DNA from: Parapristionchus giblindavisi
Taxonomy: Eukaryota > Nematoda > Chromadorea > Rhabditida > Diplogasteridae
Length of the DNA stretch: 64,000 bases
Direction: 5' to 3'
Assembly: GCA_943737045.1 (NCBI GenBank)
Contig: CALSFV010000335.1
Location: 62,001-126,000, forward strand
Positions within the stretch are counted from its first letter, which is position 1; the number at the start of each line of letters is the position of its first letter. The notes beneath the pieces were generated by a model that worked only from the letters and a program-made list of their open reading frames with translations, did no database searches and was not told the origin of the DNA. Below, piece by piece: positions 34,542 to 45,693 of the stretch. The translations under genes and the position numbers were made by a program.

Positions 34542-36101
34542 TTCGGGCGATATATCGAAGTCAAAATGAAACGAATTTCAGTCATAATGGCCATTGTTCT
34601 TTTCGAATATAAAATTTTATTTAGCATTTACTGATTCGTTTTCCTGGGTCATTGTAATGTTCAGAAAAAAGACAACAAAATCTCGCAGTTCAAGATGGAT
34701 GAATTGTGAACTTGTCCAACGCATAGCCTTCATACCACAGCGTTCTCATGACTTTCAAAGCAAGAACGACCGCTCAACATACAAACTCTCTCGAATACAA
34801 TGGTCTCTCCTTTGTCTTGCTTTCGAAGAAAAATGGCTTGGACCAGAATACTGTGATACCCAACTCTTTCTCTTCAAACATTAATTCGAGAAAAATATTT
34901 AAATGTGCCAAACATCATAACATCATTCTTCGCATTGTTATCCTTTATTGTTGGTTATACCACTCCCTTAATTTTCAGGCTACATAGAAAAAAGACTCTG
35001 TTTTCTGGAGGACGTTTACGATATGCTGAAAGATAACACCTGATGCGATTTCTCTGAGAACATTTTCGGCAACAATTGTATGATAAATGAGGCCTTGCTG
35101 GCAAGGGGTGGGTGGGTCTCAACTCGTCCTTATGAGGTCACTACTTCAGAACAAGGGCCAGAACACCAGAACCGGAACCGAACCACAAAACCGGGACCAC
35201 AGAACCGGGCAAGTCCAAAAAGATATGAAAAAAGGTCCAAAAAGAGCCCAAAAAGATATGAAATAAACACAAAGGAAATGACGTTTATATTAGACATTTA
35301 TATCTATCATTTTGGGCTGGTAACATGTTCTGAAGTAGTGCCCCTCTCTTATGAATAGACAATAAATACCATGACCAGAACCAGTTTTTCATGCTGATAA
35401 CCTTTTTCAGAAAGTTTCCCGAAAATCGAAATGGAAATTTTTAATTTTTCTAGTCAATCCATTCGTATGAATTCGCGAATTATCAACGTTTCATTCACTG
35501 GCCTATGTAGCGTGATATGTTACGCTTTGATTTTTATGGTCACGATCAAACTTTCAAGTGATCAAATAAGGTTCTTTATCTGCATTATCTCTATCTTCTC
35601 TATCAGTGACAGGCGTAATGGTACGTGCTCTGTTACAGCTCTCGTCGGCGCAGTTTAAATTCACCCCGAACGCTATATTTTGCTTAATATTTCACATATC
35701 CGTGATAGAGTTATCGCTTTGGCGAACACTGGCTGGAACTCAAACACTGAATAGTAGAGGGGTTCTATTAAATATTGAAAATATCTAAATTGATACGAGA
35801 GTAAACTTTGCTAGACAAAAATGGTGTGTGCTGAAGTGGCTGATATATAACGTGCATGCAAATTACGATTAGTATCTTTTTTTTAATATATTTTATTTAT
35901 CATAAGATTGAATAAGGTAGGAAGGATTATCACTTTCTTCTCATTGGCTTCTCGTTTACCTCTTCACCGACAGCATTTTGAAAATGAGCGAGATATGATT
36001 CAACAAAAGCGTAGAATTTCTGGCTTCTGAAAAGTTATTTGGTTTATTTCTCCTTTTTCTACTTCACATGCACAATTGTCATGATGCAGTAAGGAATTGA
36101 C
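34542..36101. other. Spacer between copies 1 and 2
   Basis: No gene is supported. It holds a fragment of the 15101-type MITE near 35360-35440 and the start of the duplicated block shared with 42953 onward (from about 35664). Confidence 0.6.
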
Positions 36102-39100
36102 TCATAAAACTGACTTGTACAATTTGAACTTTTCTTTAACATAGGCAAGAGCATCTTCACGTAGCAGAAAAAATATTTGAAGCAGTTGGCTGAAATGTGG
36201 TGACAGATTACTCAACTTGCATGCTTTTATATAGGATCAAAAAGTGTTCTCCACAGTTCACAAGACCAGTGAAGTGTTATATTTAACACATTTTGAGGTA
36301 TTTTAACACAAATAGTGTTAAATATAACACTTCATAAATTTTGTATTCTGTGTAGTACTCTTTTTCTCTGTGTTTGTTAAATTGGTAACATATGAGAAGA
36401 GAAAAACGAACCCTCTATTATAATTACGCATTTCGATGTGACTAACAAGTGTACGCAGATCATTGCAATTCCTAAAAGAAATTTAGTGTCAATTATATGA
36501 TTTGATTTCATTTTATTCTGTAAGTACATTTTCATAGCAAAGCGCTTTCCGCCGAGAGATGACATTCTAAGAGAGTACCATATTTATCGAATTGATTGAA
36601 ATGTCGAAAATGTTCGAACGTGTTATACGTGTTAACAATCGCTATTGATATCCGCGCTGGGGCAGTGCAGAACATAGTTAAAGAAACTGGATAGAAAGCG
36701 ACTCGTATTCTAGCCAATCCAATGCAAATCGATAGTTGATGGGTATAAGGAATAGGCAGGCATATGATCTGTATTTATTATACAACCAGTGAATACCAAG
36801 AGATCATGGATAGGAACTTCCCAACAAACATCTATCTATTGAGGGCCTAGTGGTCTACGACACGCTCAAAGACCGTAACAGGGCTGTGCGGCAAGGCGTT
36901 TCCGGTTTGCCGAAAGACAATTTCGGCAATATTTTTCAAACCGGCAATATTTATTTTAGCGGGATTATCTATTTTCTTGGTAATTTTCCAAAGCATATTG
37001 AATTTTTCAGTCGACTGAATTCAAAATACACCATATTCGATAAGAAATGCGCTTGCTCTAAACTTTTTCACGTGCTGTTTATTTTCTTTCACGTCTATCG
37101 TTTTCTTTTTGGCTGCCTATTGTTACAATTTATGCAATAATGTTCATTGCTTTAATTAAGTCTACAAAAGCTTAAAAAATCATTAAAATACATTTTGGAA
37201 AAAAATTGCCAAATGTTGCCGAAATTGTCGAATTAGTCGAAAATATTTTTTCGGCAATTTTCTGATTGCCGAATTGCCGAAAATATGCCTTGCCGCATAA
37301 CCCTGGAGCTGACGAGTTGCCACATTGCGTTGTGATTTTTGCTGATTTCTATGAAATATTTTAGCGAATTTGAGCATGTAATTCTCCAAGGGATACTGTC
37401 CCTATAAAAAAATAAGAAAAAAAGTTTAAAACGATGAAACCATGGCATCGTTTTAATCTATAACTCACTCCTCGACACACTCACAAATGAAATCTTCAGT
37501 CTTGAAATTAGCCACAAACTCTTTAATTTCTCTCGTGGTGCTTCCAGGTCGATCGTCTACCTAACGATATTACATATTGATATTACATATTGACGACGAT
37601 ATTTATTTCAAAACTACCGTCAAAACGAACTAATGTAAAACGACACAAGTAGGAGATTGCACGGAATTGTTTTTTTTCATATTTGTCCCTATTTTATCAA
37701 TTTCACAACTTTCTGTGTTGATTTTCATGGAAAATGATATTGGAGTTTCATTCAGAGGTGGCTTACCATCCCAATTAAGAAAGAATAAACAAATTTAAAA
37801 TTTTTTTGAAAAGGTTGGATTTTCTGGTAAAGTTACCTTTGTGATGGAGAGAAGGGTCTATGATTTGAAGAGCAATTTTGAAAAAATTAGATACCAATTT
37901 TAGACCCTGCAACCAAGATAGACCAAAGTGGAGTGGATGGTAGACTCCATTGCCCATAATTCACAGTATTTTTAATTGCGAAGGAAATAAAACTGATTAA
38001 TTTTTTTTCAAAAGTATGGAAAAATAGGATAATTTCTCGTATAATCTCTTACTTATATCGTTTTATCTCGTTTTGACGGTATATAAAAAATTTGATTTAT
38101 CAAAAGAAAATTAAAATAGTCTTTTTTCTCTTAAAGGGAGTCTGCCAAGCAAGTCAAGTTGAGGTCAAATAACTTATTTGATGTCTTCGAGATCATAAAC
38201 ATGAAAAAAATGAAGAAAAAAATTCTGAACGAATTATATAGTGATCTGAAGCGCATGATCTGGAAACTTCCCAGTTTTATTGACTTGATTTATGTTATGT
38301 AATTGTTGTTTCAAAAAACATCCAAACGTTTCAAAAATAATTTTTTGACTTCACATAGTCTAGTTTGAATAATATTATTGCTATTGAAGAGAATTTTTTG
38401 AATGGCAGTCTCCCTTTAAAAAATAACTGCAAATTATTTCAATGATATTAAAAATGTTGAAAGGCAACCCTCGAGCTCATTTGAAACTGTCCTCTTTGAC
38501 AATGCTCTCTCGCTTTCTTTGTCAACGAGAGAGCGTTGCCAGAGCGTACAGTAAAACTAGCTCGAGGGCATTTTCGAGGGCTCGAAACTAGCATTTAACT
38601 TACAACGCAACCCGCAGTGATCGTTGATCCCGAGATTGAAATTCTACACGAACCTCCAGGGCACATAATTAGCTCCGAGTTTTGGAACTGGTGGAACATC
38701 TCTCCTGTTAAATTCATTTAAAGGCAAATACCGAAAAACAAATTTCATTCATTTAATTAAGACAAATGAAATAATCCTGGAAGTTATGCTGTAAAATAAA
38801 TTTCATATTAAAAAACGGATTACTGTATATTTACGAGACTTTTTTTCAACCCACAAACTCTCATGGACTTGTTTCAAATATTACCACATCTTTTTGATGT
38901 ATCATAAATTAAATTAAATTAATAGAGTTTGCTGTGAATGACATTGTTATCGATCCATTCAAAACATGATGTACTATATCCCTTGCTAGCTTAAGGAGGA
39001 CACATCCCGAGCTAATGCTACTCTCCGCTCTGGCAATACTCTCTCGTGGTCAAAGAATGCGAGAGAGTGTGGCAAGAGCGGAGAGTTTCAAATTAACTCG

Positions 39101-40572
39101 GGTGTGCCTTTAACTCTTATTGTCTTATGCAAAACGGCGTGAGAGAATTCTTACGGCACTAGAGGACATTCGCACAGTCGCAAGAAACTTGTCCGTTTCT
39201 CAACGAATCTATGGGGATTTGAAGAATTTGCATACTCAACGAATTCAATTTTTTCTCTAGCCGTATGAGCGTGTTTTCTCATTGAGAACGATTATAAAAC
39301 AGAGAGAGAGAGCATGACCAGAGAGGAGAGATATGCTAGCCGTCAAATCAAACGATCCAGCATTAGTGATTAGAGATCCTGCGGTCGTTCACAAATGATT
39401 TTTCACTGATTAGTGAATAATAAATCGCGCGCACGGTATTACTTGGATAATTTAAGAAATGATTCGTGCAAGTCGCGCACTCATGCTGACTTATTTCCAT
39501 TGAATTGAAGGTTAAAAACAACTGATATAAAGCCTGAAAGTGGCCTTAAAATGATGCCCAAATGCGACAATGCACGAAATAATTTATCAAAATCGCGTTG
39601 AATGACTTTTCATCATTTTAACTTTTTTCATCTTTTTTTTCATCGAACATTGTCATTCTGGTCGTGGAAAAAACGTATGCGGATCTCTATTGTTGATCAT
39701 ATATTCTCTTTTTTTTTAGTTTAGATTAAGAATATGGATGGTGTGTTCCTTTAAAGATGGAGACCCACGAGTTTTTTCGTAATAAGACTGTTCGGATAGT
39801 ACGATAGAGATTCATCACAGGAATCGAAAGACATATCTGATATTGTTTCCCGATATGTTTAAAGCTCACTATGAGCATTGAAAGTACAACTTTCAAGGCA
39901 TGTAGAGAGTGCTCATCGAATTTGCATACTTTCTCTCTCATTTTCTCATTATCCCTTACGCCAATTACCATACAATATAAACAATAGCCAGCATGCTTAT
40001 CGTGGCGGGAGTCAGTCATGCCAACTCATGGGTCCCCTTCTTTAAATACGAACCTAGAAACTTTTCACGGTCCTTGATTGCGAATTTGGTCACCGAGAAG
40101 GAGTACTTAGAACAGTAGGTGCCATCGCTGAAATTGGGCAAATGGCTGAGGATTATTCTGTGCTGACTCCTCCTAGAATTTTTCGGGGCAAAGATAGTGA
40201 TCCTGTTGACAGAGTACTATGAGTTTAAAGCAACTCCCCAAGCTTATTTGAAATCTCTGCTCTGACCAAACTCTCTCGCGTTCTTTGTCAGCGCGAGAGT
40301 ATTGTCCATGCGACGTGTAAAATTAGCTTGGGGTGTGCGCACCACGAGCTAATTTGAAACTCTACATACTGACAACACTCTCTCGTAGACAAAGAGAGCG
40401 AACAGAGAACAGAAATAGAACATTGACATAGAGGGCTTCATATTAGCACGGGGTGTCACTTTAAGGAAGATAGTTTGTGACACAAATTATAGATCCAAAA
40501 TCGAGAGACATACAAAGAAGCGATGGTAGAAGGAAGAAGAAGAATGGAGATGAAGAGAGCAAAGCGAATCAT
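36102..40572 (-). CDS. Secreted Cys-containing family protein, copy 2
   Basis: Exons on the minus strand: 40572-40514, 40127-40069, 38704-38604, 37560-37469, 36189-36102. They predict 132 aa. Signal peptide [19 protein letters not shown], then YCSKYSF, IMCPGGSC, ITAGC and FICECVE, ending in KFKLYKSVL. Six cysteines are in the mature part. Donors are GTATGT, GTGAAA, GTAAGT and GTGAGT. The exon 4 acceptor is TTAG instead of TCAG. Introns 2-4 are enlarged by repeats (family A, D and E elements). This is the cleanest copy. The family is not recognised; short secreted Cys-rich proteins of the Ly6 or ET type were considered, but the Cys spacing does not clearly fit. Confidence 0.75.
36271..36336. 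repeat. Perfect hairpin in intron 4, conserved in copies
   Basis: GAAGTGTTATATTTAACAC and its complement are separated by TTTTGAGGTATTTTAACACAAAT. The same hairpin occurs at 43554-43614 and 57009-57071, at the matching place in the other copies. Confidence 0.85.
36905..37010 (+). repeat. TTTGCCGAAA/CGGCAAT-rich repeat
   Basis: TTTCGGCAATATTTTTCAAACCGG followed by GGGATTATC and TTTTCTTGGTAATTTTCC recurs at 47075-47190. An inverted partner lies near 37195-37300, so this may be a palindromic element of about 400 bp. Confidence 0.6.
38131..38419. mobile_element. TTAA element, family E, in intron 3 of copy 2
   Basis: TTAA-AGGGAGTCTGCCAAGC at the left, GAATGGCAGTCTCCC-TTTAA at the right. Copy 3 has it at the same place (52070-52369). 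Copy 4 has only an uninterrupted TTAA there (near 61235). Confidence 0.92.
38461..38578. mobile_element. Family A MITE in intron 3 of copy 2
   Basis: AGGCAACCCTCGAGCTCATTTG at the left, AACTAGCTCGAGGGC at the right. It is also present at the same place in copy 3 (52411-52515) and copy 4 (61267-61397), so it predates their duplication. Confidence 0.85.
38991..39113. mobile_element. TTAA MITE, family A, in intron 2 of copy 2
   Basis: TTAA-GGAGGACACATCCCGAGC at the left, CTCGGGTGTGCC-TTTAA at the right, with a good CTCCGCTCTGG core. It is absent from the corresponding place in copy 3 (around 52750). Confidence 0.88.
39751..40045. mobile_element. TTAA element, family D, with an empty site in copy 3
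   Basis: TTAA-AGATGGAGACCCACGAG at the left, CATGGGTCCCCTTC-TTTAA at the right (295 bp). Copy 3 reads GTTCCTTTAAAGACGAACC without interruption at 53370, which is the precise empty site. Confidence 0.92.
40224..40464. mobile_element. Two family A MITEs in tandem, intron 1 of copy 2
   Basis: The first copy runs from TTAA-AGCAACTCCCC to about 40343. The second starts within the shared GCGCACCACGAGC junction and ends GGGGTGTCAC-TTTAA. The same tandem pair lies in copy 3 (53553-53783). Confidence 0.82.
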
Positions 40573-40676
40573 ATCGACCACTTCTGACGACGAATCGAAC
40601 TCATAATGAATGAAATGCCACTCATAATGGTCATTGTTCCATCCACCATTGTTCTATGAAAATGTAATTATATTAT

Positions 40677-40780
40677 AATAGGTTGGTGCATAAGTCTTTG
40701 TCACTATTTTCTTTATCACATTACTAAATAATGACAATGTAGATTAGTGGTATGCAACATCATTGTCCACTGTATCTTGT
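40677..40780 (+). mobile_element. Mariner-type end fragment
   Basis: TAGGTTGGTGCATAAGTCTTTG resembles the terminal repeat of mariner elements (TTAGGTTGGTGCAAAAGT type). Only one end is present. The duplicate at 53998-54100 shows that it predates the copy 2/copy 3 duplication. Confidence 0.6.
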
Positions 40781-40926
40781 CACCACTCATAATGGCCTTT
40801 GTTCTGTGAAGATGTATTTTTATTAAGGCACGAATATTCAAATATAAAATGTAATTTAGCGTTGCCTATCTAAAAAAATATTCATTTTCTAGGGTCCTTT
40901 TAGCTAAACTTGCTTTGGGAAATGAA

Positions 40927-41465
40927 TTAAAGAAGGGGACCATGAGTTGGCATGAGTGACTCCCGCCACGATAAGCATGCTGGCTTTTGTTTATATTATA
41001 TGGTAATTGGCGTAAGGGATAATGAGAAAATGAGAGAGAAAGTATGCAAATTCGATGAGCACTCTCTACATGCCTTGAAAGTTGTACTTTCAATGCTCAT
41101 AGTGAGCTTTAAACATATCGGGAATCAATATCAGATATGTCTTTCGATTCGTGTGATGAATCTCTATCATACTATCCGAACAGTCTTATTACCGTCGCCT
41201 TAGGAAATCTAGGCGAGGGAGAGGAGAGAGATCGGCAGGCGCCGCCCTCTCTCCTCACACTCGGTTGCTCTCTTGATTAGGGGATGGTGACCTCCCTCTT
41301 CGCTCTGTAGGTGATCATAGTATGGGACACACTTTATATTAGACCCATGTTCTTACATCTGATTCACGGTAGTTAGATTAGGAACACACTTTAGCCTGGC
41401 TTCCACTTGGGATTAGGAAGTACCAGGTTACGTTACGAAAAAACTCGTGGGTCTCCATCTTTAAT
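40927..41465. mobile_element. TTAA element, family D, with nested insertion
   Basis: Inverted relative of the element at 39751: TTAA-AGAAGGGGACCATGAG to CTCGTGGGTCTCCATC-TTTAA. About 240 bp at 41193-41435 interrupts the CTTATTACGAAAAAAC motif of the other copy. The insert is C/T-rich and unrecognised. Confidence 0.85.
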
Positions 41466-41912
41466 TGTGGAGGTGACTTGTCGGCACCACTGCAGAAGCC
41501 CAGATTGCGGGTGGCGACAAAAAAAGGCGGCAGAAGGCGTATCCTCCCCAGTCGAACTTGTCGTTGATTGTCCGACACTCCTTTACACACTTCTTGAACA
41601 TTCTCTCCTTATTGACAATATATCTGATATATCTATATCGATATATCGATATATCTGAAGAACTTGGGTTAGGTTAGACCAATGAAAGATGTTAAACAAG
41701 AGTGTGAAACTAGTACAAAATAATAAAGAAGGTTCCCTACAGCCTGTTCAAGTGCATTCTCGTCGACGCTTCCAACTCACTATTGGAAGGAAAAACTGGG
41801 GAAACGGAAAACGAGGACCACTAGCTAGCTCTACCACCACTAGCTCGCAGAAATAACACGGGGACCTAGCCTACCAGTGCGCGCATCATTGCGAGGTGGC
41901 AATTGCTACTAA

Positions 41913-42331
41913 CAAGGGAACTCTTTCAAATGAATGTGGTCATATGACATGGGAATAATTTACCTGAATCAGTATTCGGTGCTGATTACGAATCCGTTAT
42001 CAAATGTTGCCCAATCGAGCTGAGATTCGAGAAAATCGATATTCAAATTCGACTATTTGATTCGAAAATTCACAACTTACCTACAATATCCACTAAATTA
42101 CAGCAGGAGGTGTTTGGATAATTGATAGATGAGTTTATGAACGCATTGGGATGGTTTATATGGGAAGTCTCACGAATTTCCGAATAAACTAGCGAATTTG
42201 AATATCGATTTTCTCGAATCATAGCTCGATTGGGCAACGTTTGAAAACGGATTCGTAATCAGCATCGAAAACTGATTCAGGTAAATTATTCCCATGTCAT
42301 ATGGCCACATTAAGTTGGGATAGTTTCCTTG
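41913..42331. mobile_element. 419-bp palindromic MITE, TAA duplication
   Basis: Ends CAAGGGAACT and AGTTTCCTTG, flanked by TAA (41910-41912, 42332-42334). Internal CTGATTACGAATCCG and its complement match the element at 15101. Confidence 0.82.
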
Positions 42332-42641
42332 TAAATTTGACATGCTTTAGTCCATGCACAGACCTCTTTTGCATTTCTAAAGCACATATTCTTAATCTAC
42401 AGAAAAAGGGCTTTCAAATAAAATATAACACATATCTCATCGCCAAATTAAGTTGAGAGAGTCTCCTTGTGAGTAGTTTTCACTCCTACACCACCCCATT
42501 TTGGAGCGATCTGGGCTTCTGCAGTGCTCCGAAATTTCCAACTCTTTCCTTCAGACATTTACAATAACAATGATCTTGAAAAAATGTAGGGAAAGAAACA
42601 TTGAATCTGAAATGATAGTCTAAATTCTCCCCAAACGCTAA

Positions 42642-42946
42642 TGTGGTGTTACATTTTCAAAACGGGCGCACGCCGTATGTGCGTTTCGGAAAACTTCCCC
42701 GTCAACGTGAAATTTGATGTGTTTTCGGTCTCGAGTGGAAAACCCTGATGGATCATGAAATTACTGTAAAAGGTTACGGTAGTCAGCCGTTATTGATCCA
42801 TGGTTGCGGTAACTTCTTCCCGTATACCCAAGGGTTTTCCACTTGGGACCCAAAACACTTCAAAATCAAAGTTTGACGTTGACGTTTCCGAATGCAACAC
42901 TATTTCGAATGACGGCGTGCGCTTGTTTTGAAAATGTAACAGCACA
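42642..42946. mobile_element. 305-bp MITE, TAA duplication, empty site known
   Basis: TGTGGTGTTACATTTTCAAAACG at the left and complement at the right, with a second inner inverted pair (GGTTACGG, GAGTGGAAAACCC). The matching sequence at 35664-35700 lacks it (CGCTATATTTTGC), which defines the empty site. Confidence 0.88.
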
Positions 42947-43373
42947 TAACTTTTGCTTAATATTTCACATATCCGTGATAGAGTTATCGCTTTGGCGAAC
43001 ACTGGCTGGAATTCAAACACTAAAAAGTAGAGGGGTCCCATTAAATATTGAATATATCTAAATTGATCCGAGAGTAAACTTTGGCAGATATAAATGGTGT
43101 GTGCTGAAGTGGATTGATATATAACGTACATGCAAATTACGATTAGTATCTTTTAAAATATATTTTATTTATCATAAGATTGAGTAAGGTGGGAAGGATG
43201 ATCCATTCCCTCACATTGGCTTCGCATTTACCTCTTCACCGACAGCATTTTGAAAATGAGCGAGATATGATTCAACAAAAGCGTAGAATTTTTGGCTTCT
43301 GAAAAGTTATTTCGTTTATTTCTCCTTTTTCTACTTTACATGTACAATTATCATGATGCATAAAGAAATTGAC

Positions 43374-45611
43374 TCATAAAACTGACTTGTACAGTTTGAA
43401 CTTTTCTTTGACATAGGCAAGAGCATCTTCACGTAGCAGAAAAAATACTTGAAGCAGTTGGCTGAAATATGGTGTCAGATTACTCAACTTGCATACTTTT
43501 ATATAGGATAAGTTTCACTCAGATCAAAAGACCACAGTTCACAAGACAAGTGAAGTGTTATATTTACACATTTTGAGGTATTTTAACACAAAAAGTGTTA
43601 AATATAACACTTCATAGATTTTGTGTACTGTGGAGTACGCTTTTTCTCTGTGTGTTTGTTAAATTGGAAAAATCTGAGAAGAGAAAAAAACTAACTCTCT
43701 ATTATAATGACGCATTTCGATGCGACTAGCAAGATAACGCAGATCATTGCAATCGCTAAAAGAAATTTAGTGCCAATTATATGATTTCATTGTCTTATAA
43801 AACACCATCTGAGAGAATTCAACAACTGGGATATTTTTTGGTATCGATGAAAAATGAATTTTTCTGTTTTATGTGTGATAATTACAGGCTCCATGAGTGA
43901 AGTTCAGTGGTACTTGGAAATTGCTTCCCATTGAAAATTCGCCTCAGGGGGTGACCACACAACGATTTGGCGCCTTTTCCTAAAATGTTTATTTCGAATC
44001 CAATCGATTCGGGAGTGGGTGCACTCACAGAAAAAACCCTAGCTCATGTACCCCTGTGCACCAAACACTAAATGGTTAGGGTTTGAAACACTTGTATTTA
44101 AGGATTTTAAAGCCCTACTCTGAGAACCCTTAGATACAAGTGTTTCAAACCCTAACCATTTAGTGTTTGGTGCGCAGGGGTACATGAGCTAGGGTTTATT
44201 TCTGTGAGTGTGCAGTCGACTCCTTGGCTAATTCTAAAAAACTATTGTCAAGGAGAGTTTTTTGATCAACGGTCAACGAAGGGTGGAAATGGGAATTTTC
44301 AAAAAAAAAATTACATTAAATTAATTCTCACTATTTTCCCATAGCCCAGGTAAATTTTTTATTTGCTCAATATCTTCTAGATATTATATTTCACCTTCAG
44401 TTTAAAATTGATATTTTTTAAAAATACTAAAATTGTGAACGAATCAGTTTTGTAACGAATTCGTGAACTATGGTGTGCTCCTACAGTAATCCCTAATCAG
44501 TTAATTTGGTTTTTTCGCTAGTTTTAAGCATATTTTCGGCGCTTTTCTTTACAATGTTAGAGATATATGATTATTCTGCACCATCGGAGTGCAACTGCAG
44601 GGTATATCTGGTGATTACATTGCTGATCGTAGTTGTACTGTAAATTTTATTCACTTTCGTATCCGAGCCAGCTTGCGAAGTAGTTACCATACTCATGCTG
44701 TTCCGTACTCTTTCTTCTCGGTTTTATAGACTGATCAGAGAATTAGAGAGAGCACGTAAATTACAGTACACGTACAGTACAACTACGATCAGCAATGTAA
44801 TCACCAGATATACCCTGCAGTTGCACTCCGATGGTGCAGAATAATCATATATCTCTAACATTGTAAAGAAAAGCGCTGAAAATATGCTTAAAACTAGCGA
44901 AAAAACCAAATTAACTGATTAGGGATTACTGTAGGAGCACACCATAATTCACGAATTCGTTACAAAACTGATTCGTTCACAATTTTAGTATTTTTTAAAA
45001 ATTATCAATTTTAAACTGAAGGTGTAATATAATATGTAGAAGATATTGAGCAAATAAAAAATTTACCTGGGCTATGGGAAAATAGTGAGAATAAATTTAA
45101 TGTAAATTTTTTTTCGAAAATTCCCATTTCCTGCCTTCGTTGACCGTTGATCAAACAAGTCTCCTTGACAATAGTTTCTTAGAATTGGCCAAGGAGTCGA
45201 CTGCACCCACTCCCGAATCGATTGGATTCGAAATAAACCTTTTAGGAAAAGGCGCCAAATCGTTGTGTGGTCACCCCCTGAGGCGAATTTTCAATAGGAA
45301 GCAATTTCCAAGTACCAGTCACTCATGGAGCCTGTAATTATCACACATAAAACAGAAAAATTCATTTTTCATCGATACCGCACACATGTCGACTTTCTAA
45401 GATAGAGTGATTTATGCAAGTACATTTTTATACGGATCATAGCAAAAGCGCTTTCTGCCATTCTAACCCCATCATAAAACTGTCCCTGATGACACCAACA
45501 AAAAGAACGGTTCGAACAACGCTTAATTATCTCTCGTTACGGCATTAAAGTGAGAGTATCGTAGTTATCTTTTTAATGAACCACTTTTGAGGGAATAATG
45601 TCTGACGGACG

Positions 45612-45693
<82 letters not shown>

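Larger units (their letters stand above)
41466..43373. other. Spacer between copies 2 and 3
   Basis: No gene is supported. It holds two PIF-like MITEs (41913, 42642) and the edge of the duplicated 3' flank, which resumes at about 42953 with TTTGCTTAATATTTCACAT. Confidence 0.6.

Noticed and set aside
36377..36717. Minus-strand frame with RVAFYPVS, recurring at 58420-58617
   Set aside because: The block is duplicated with the intron of the secreted family and the reading frame is not conserved between copies, so it is intron sequence.
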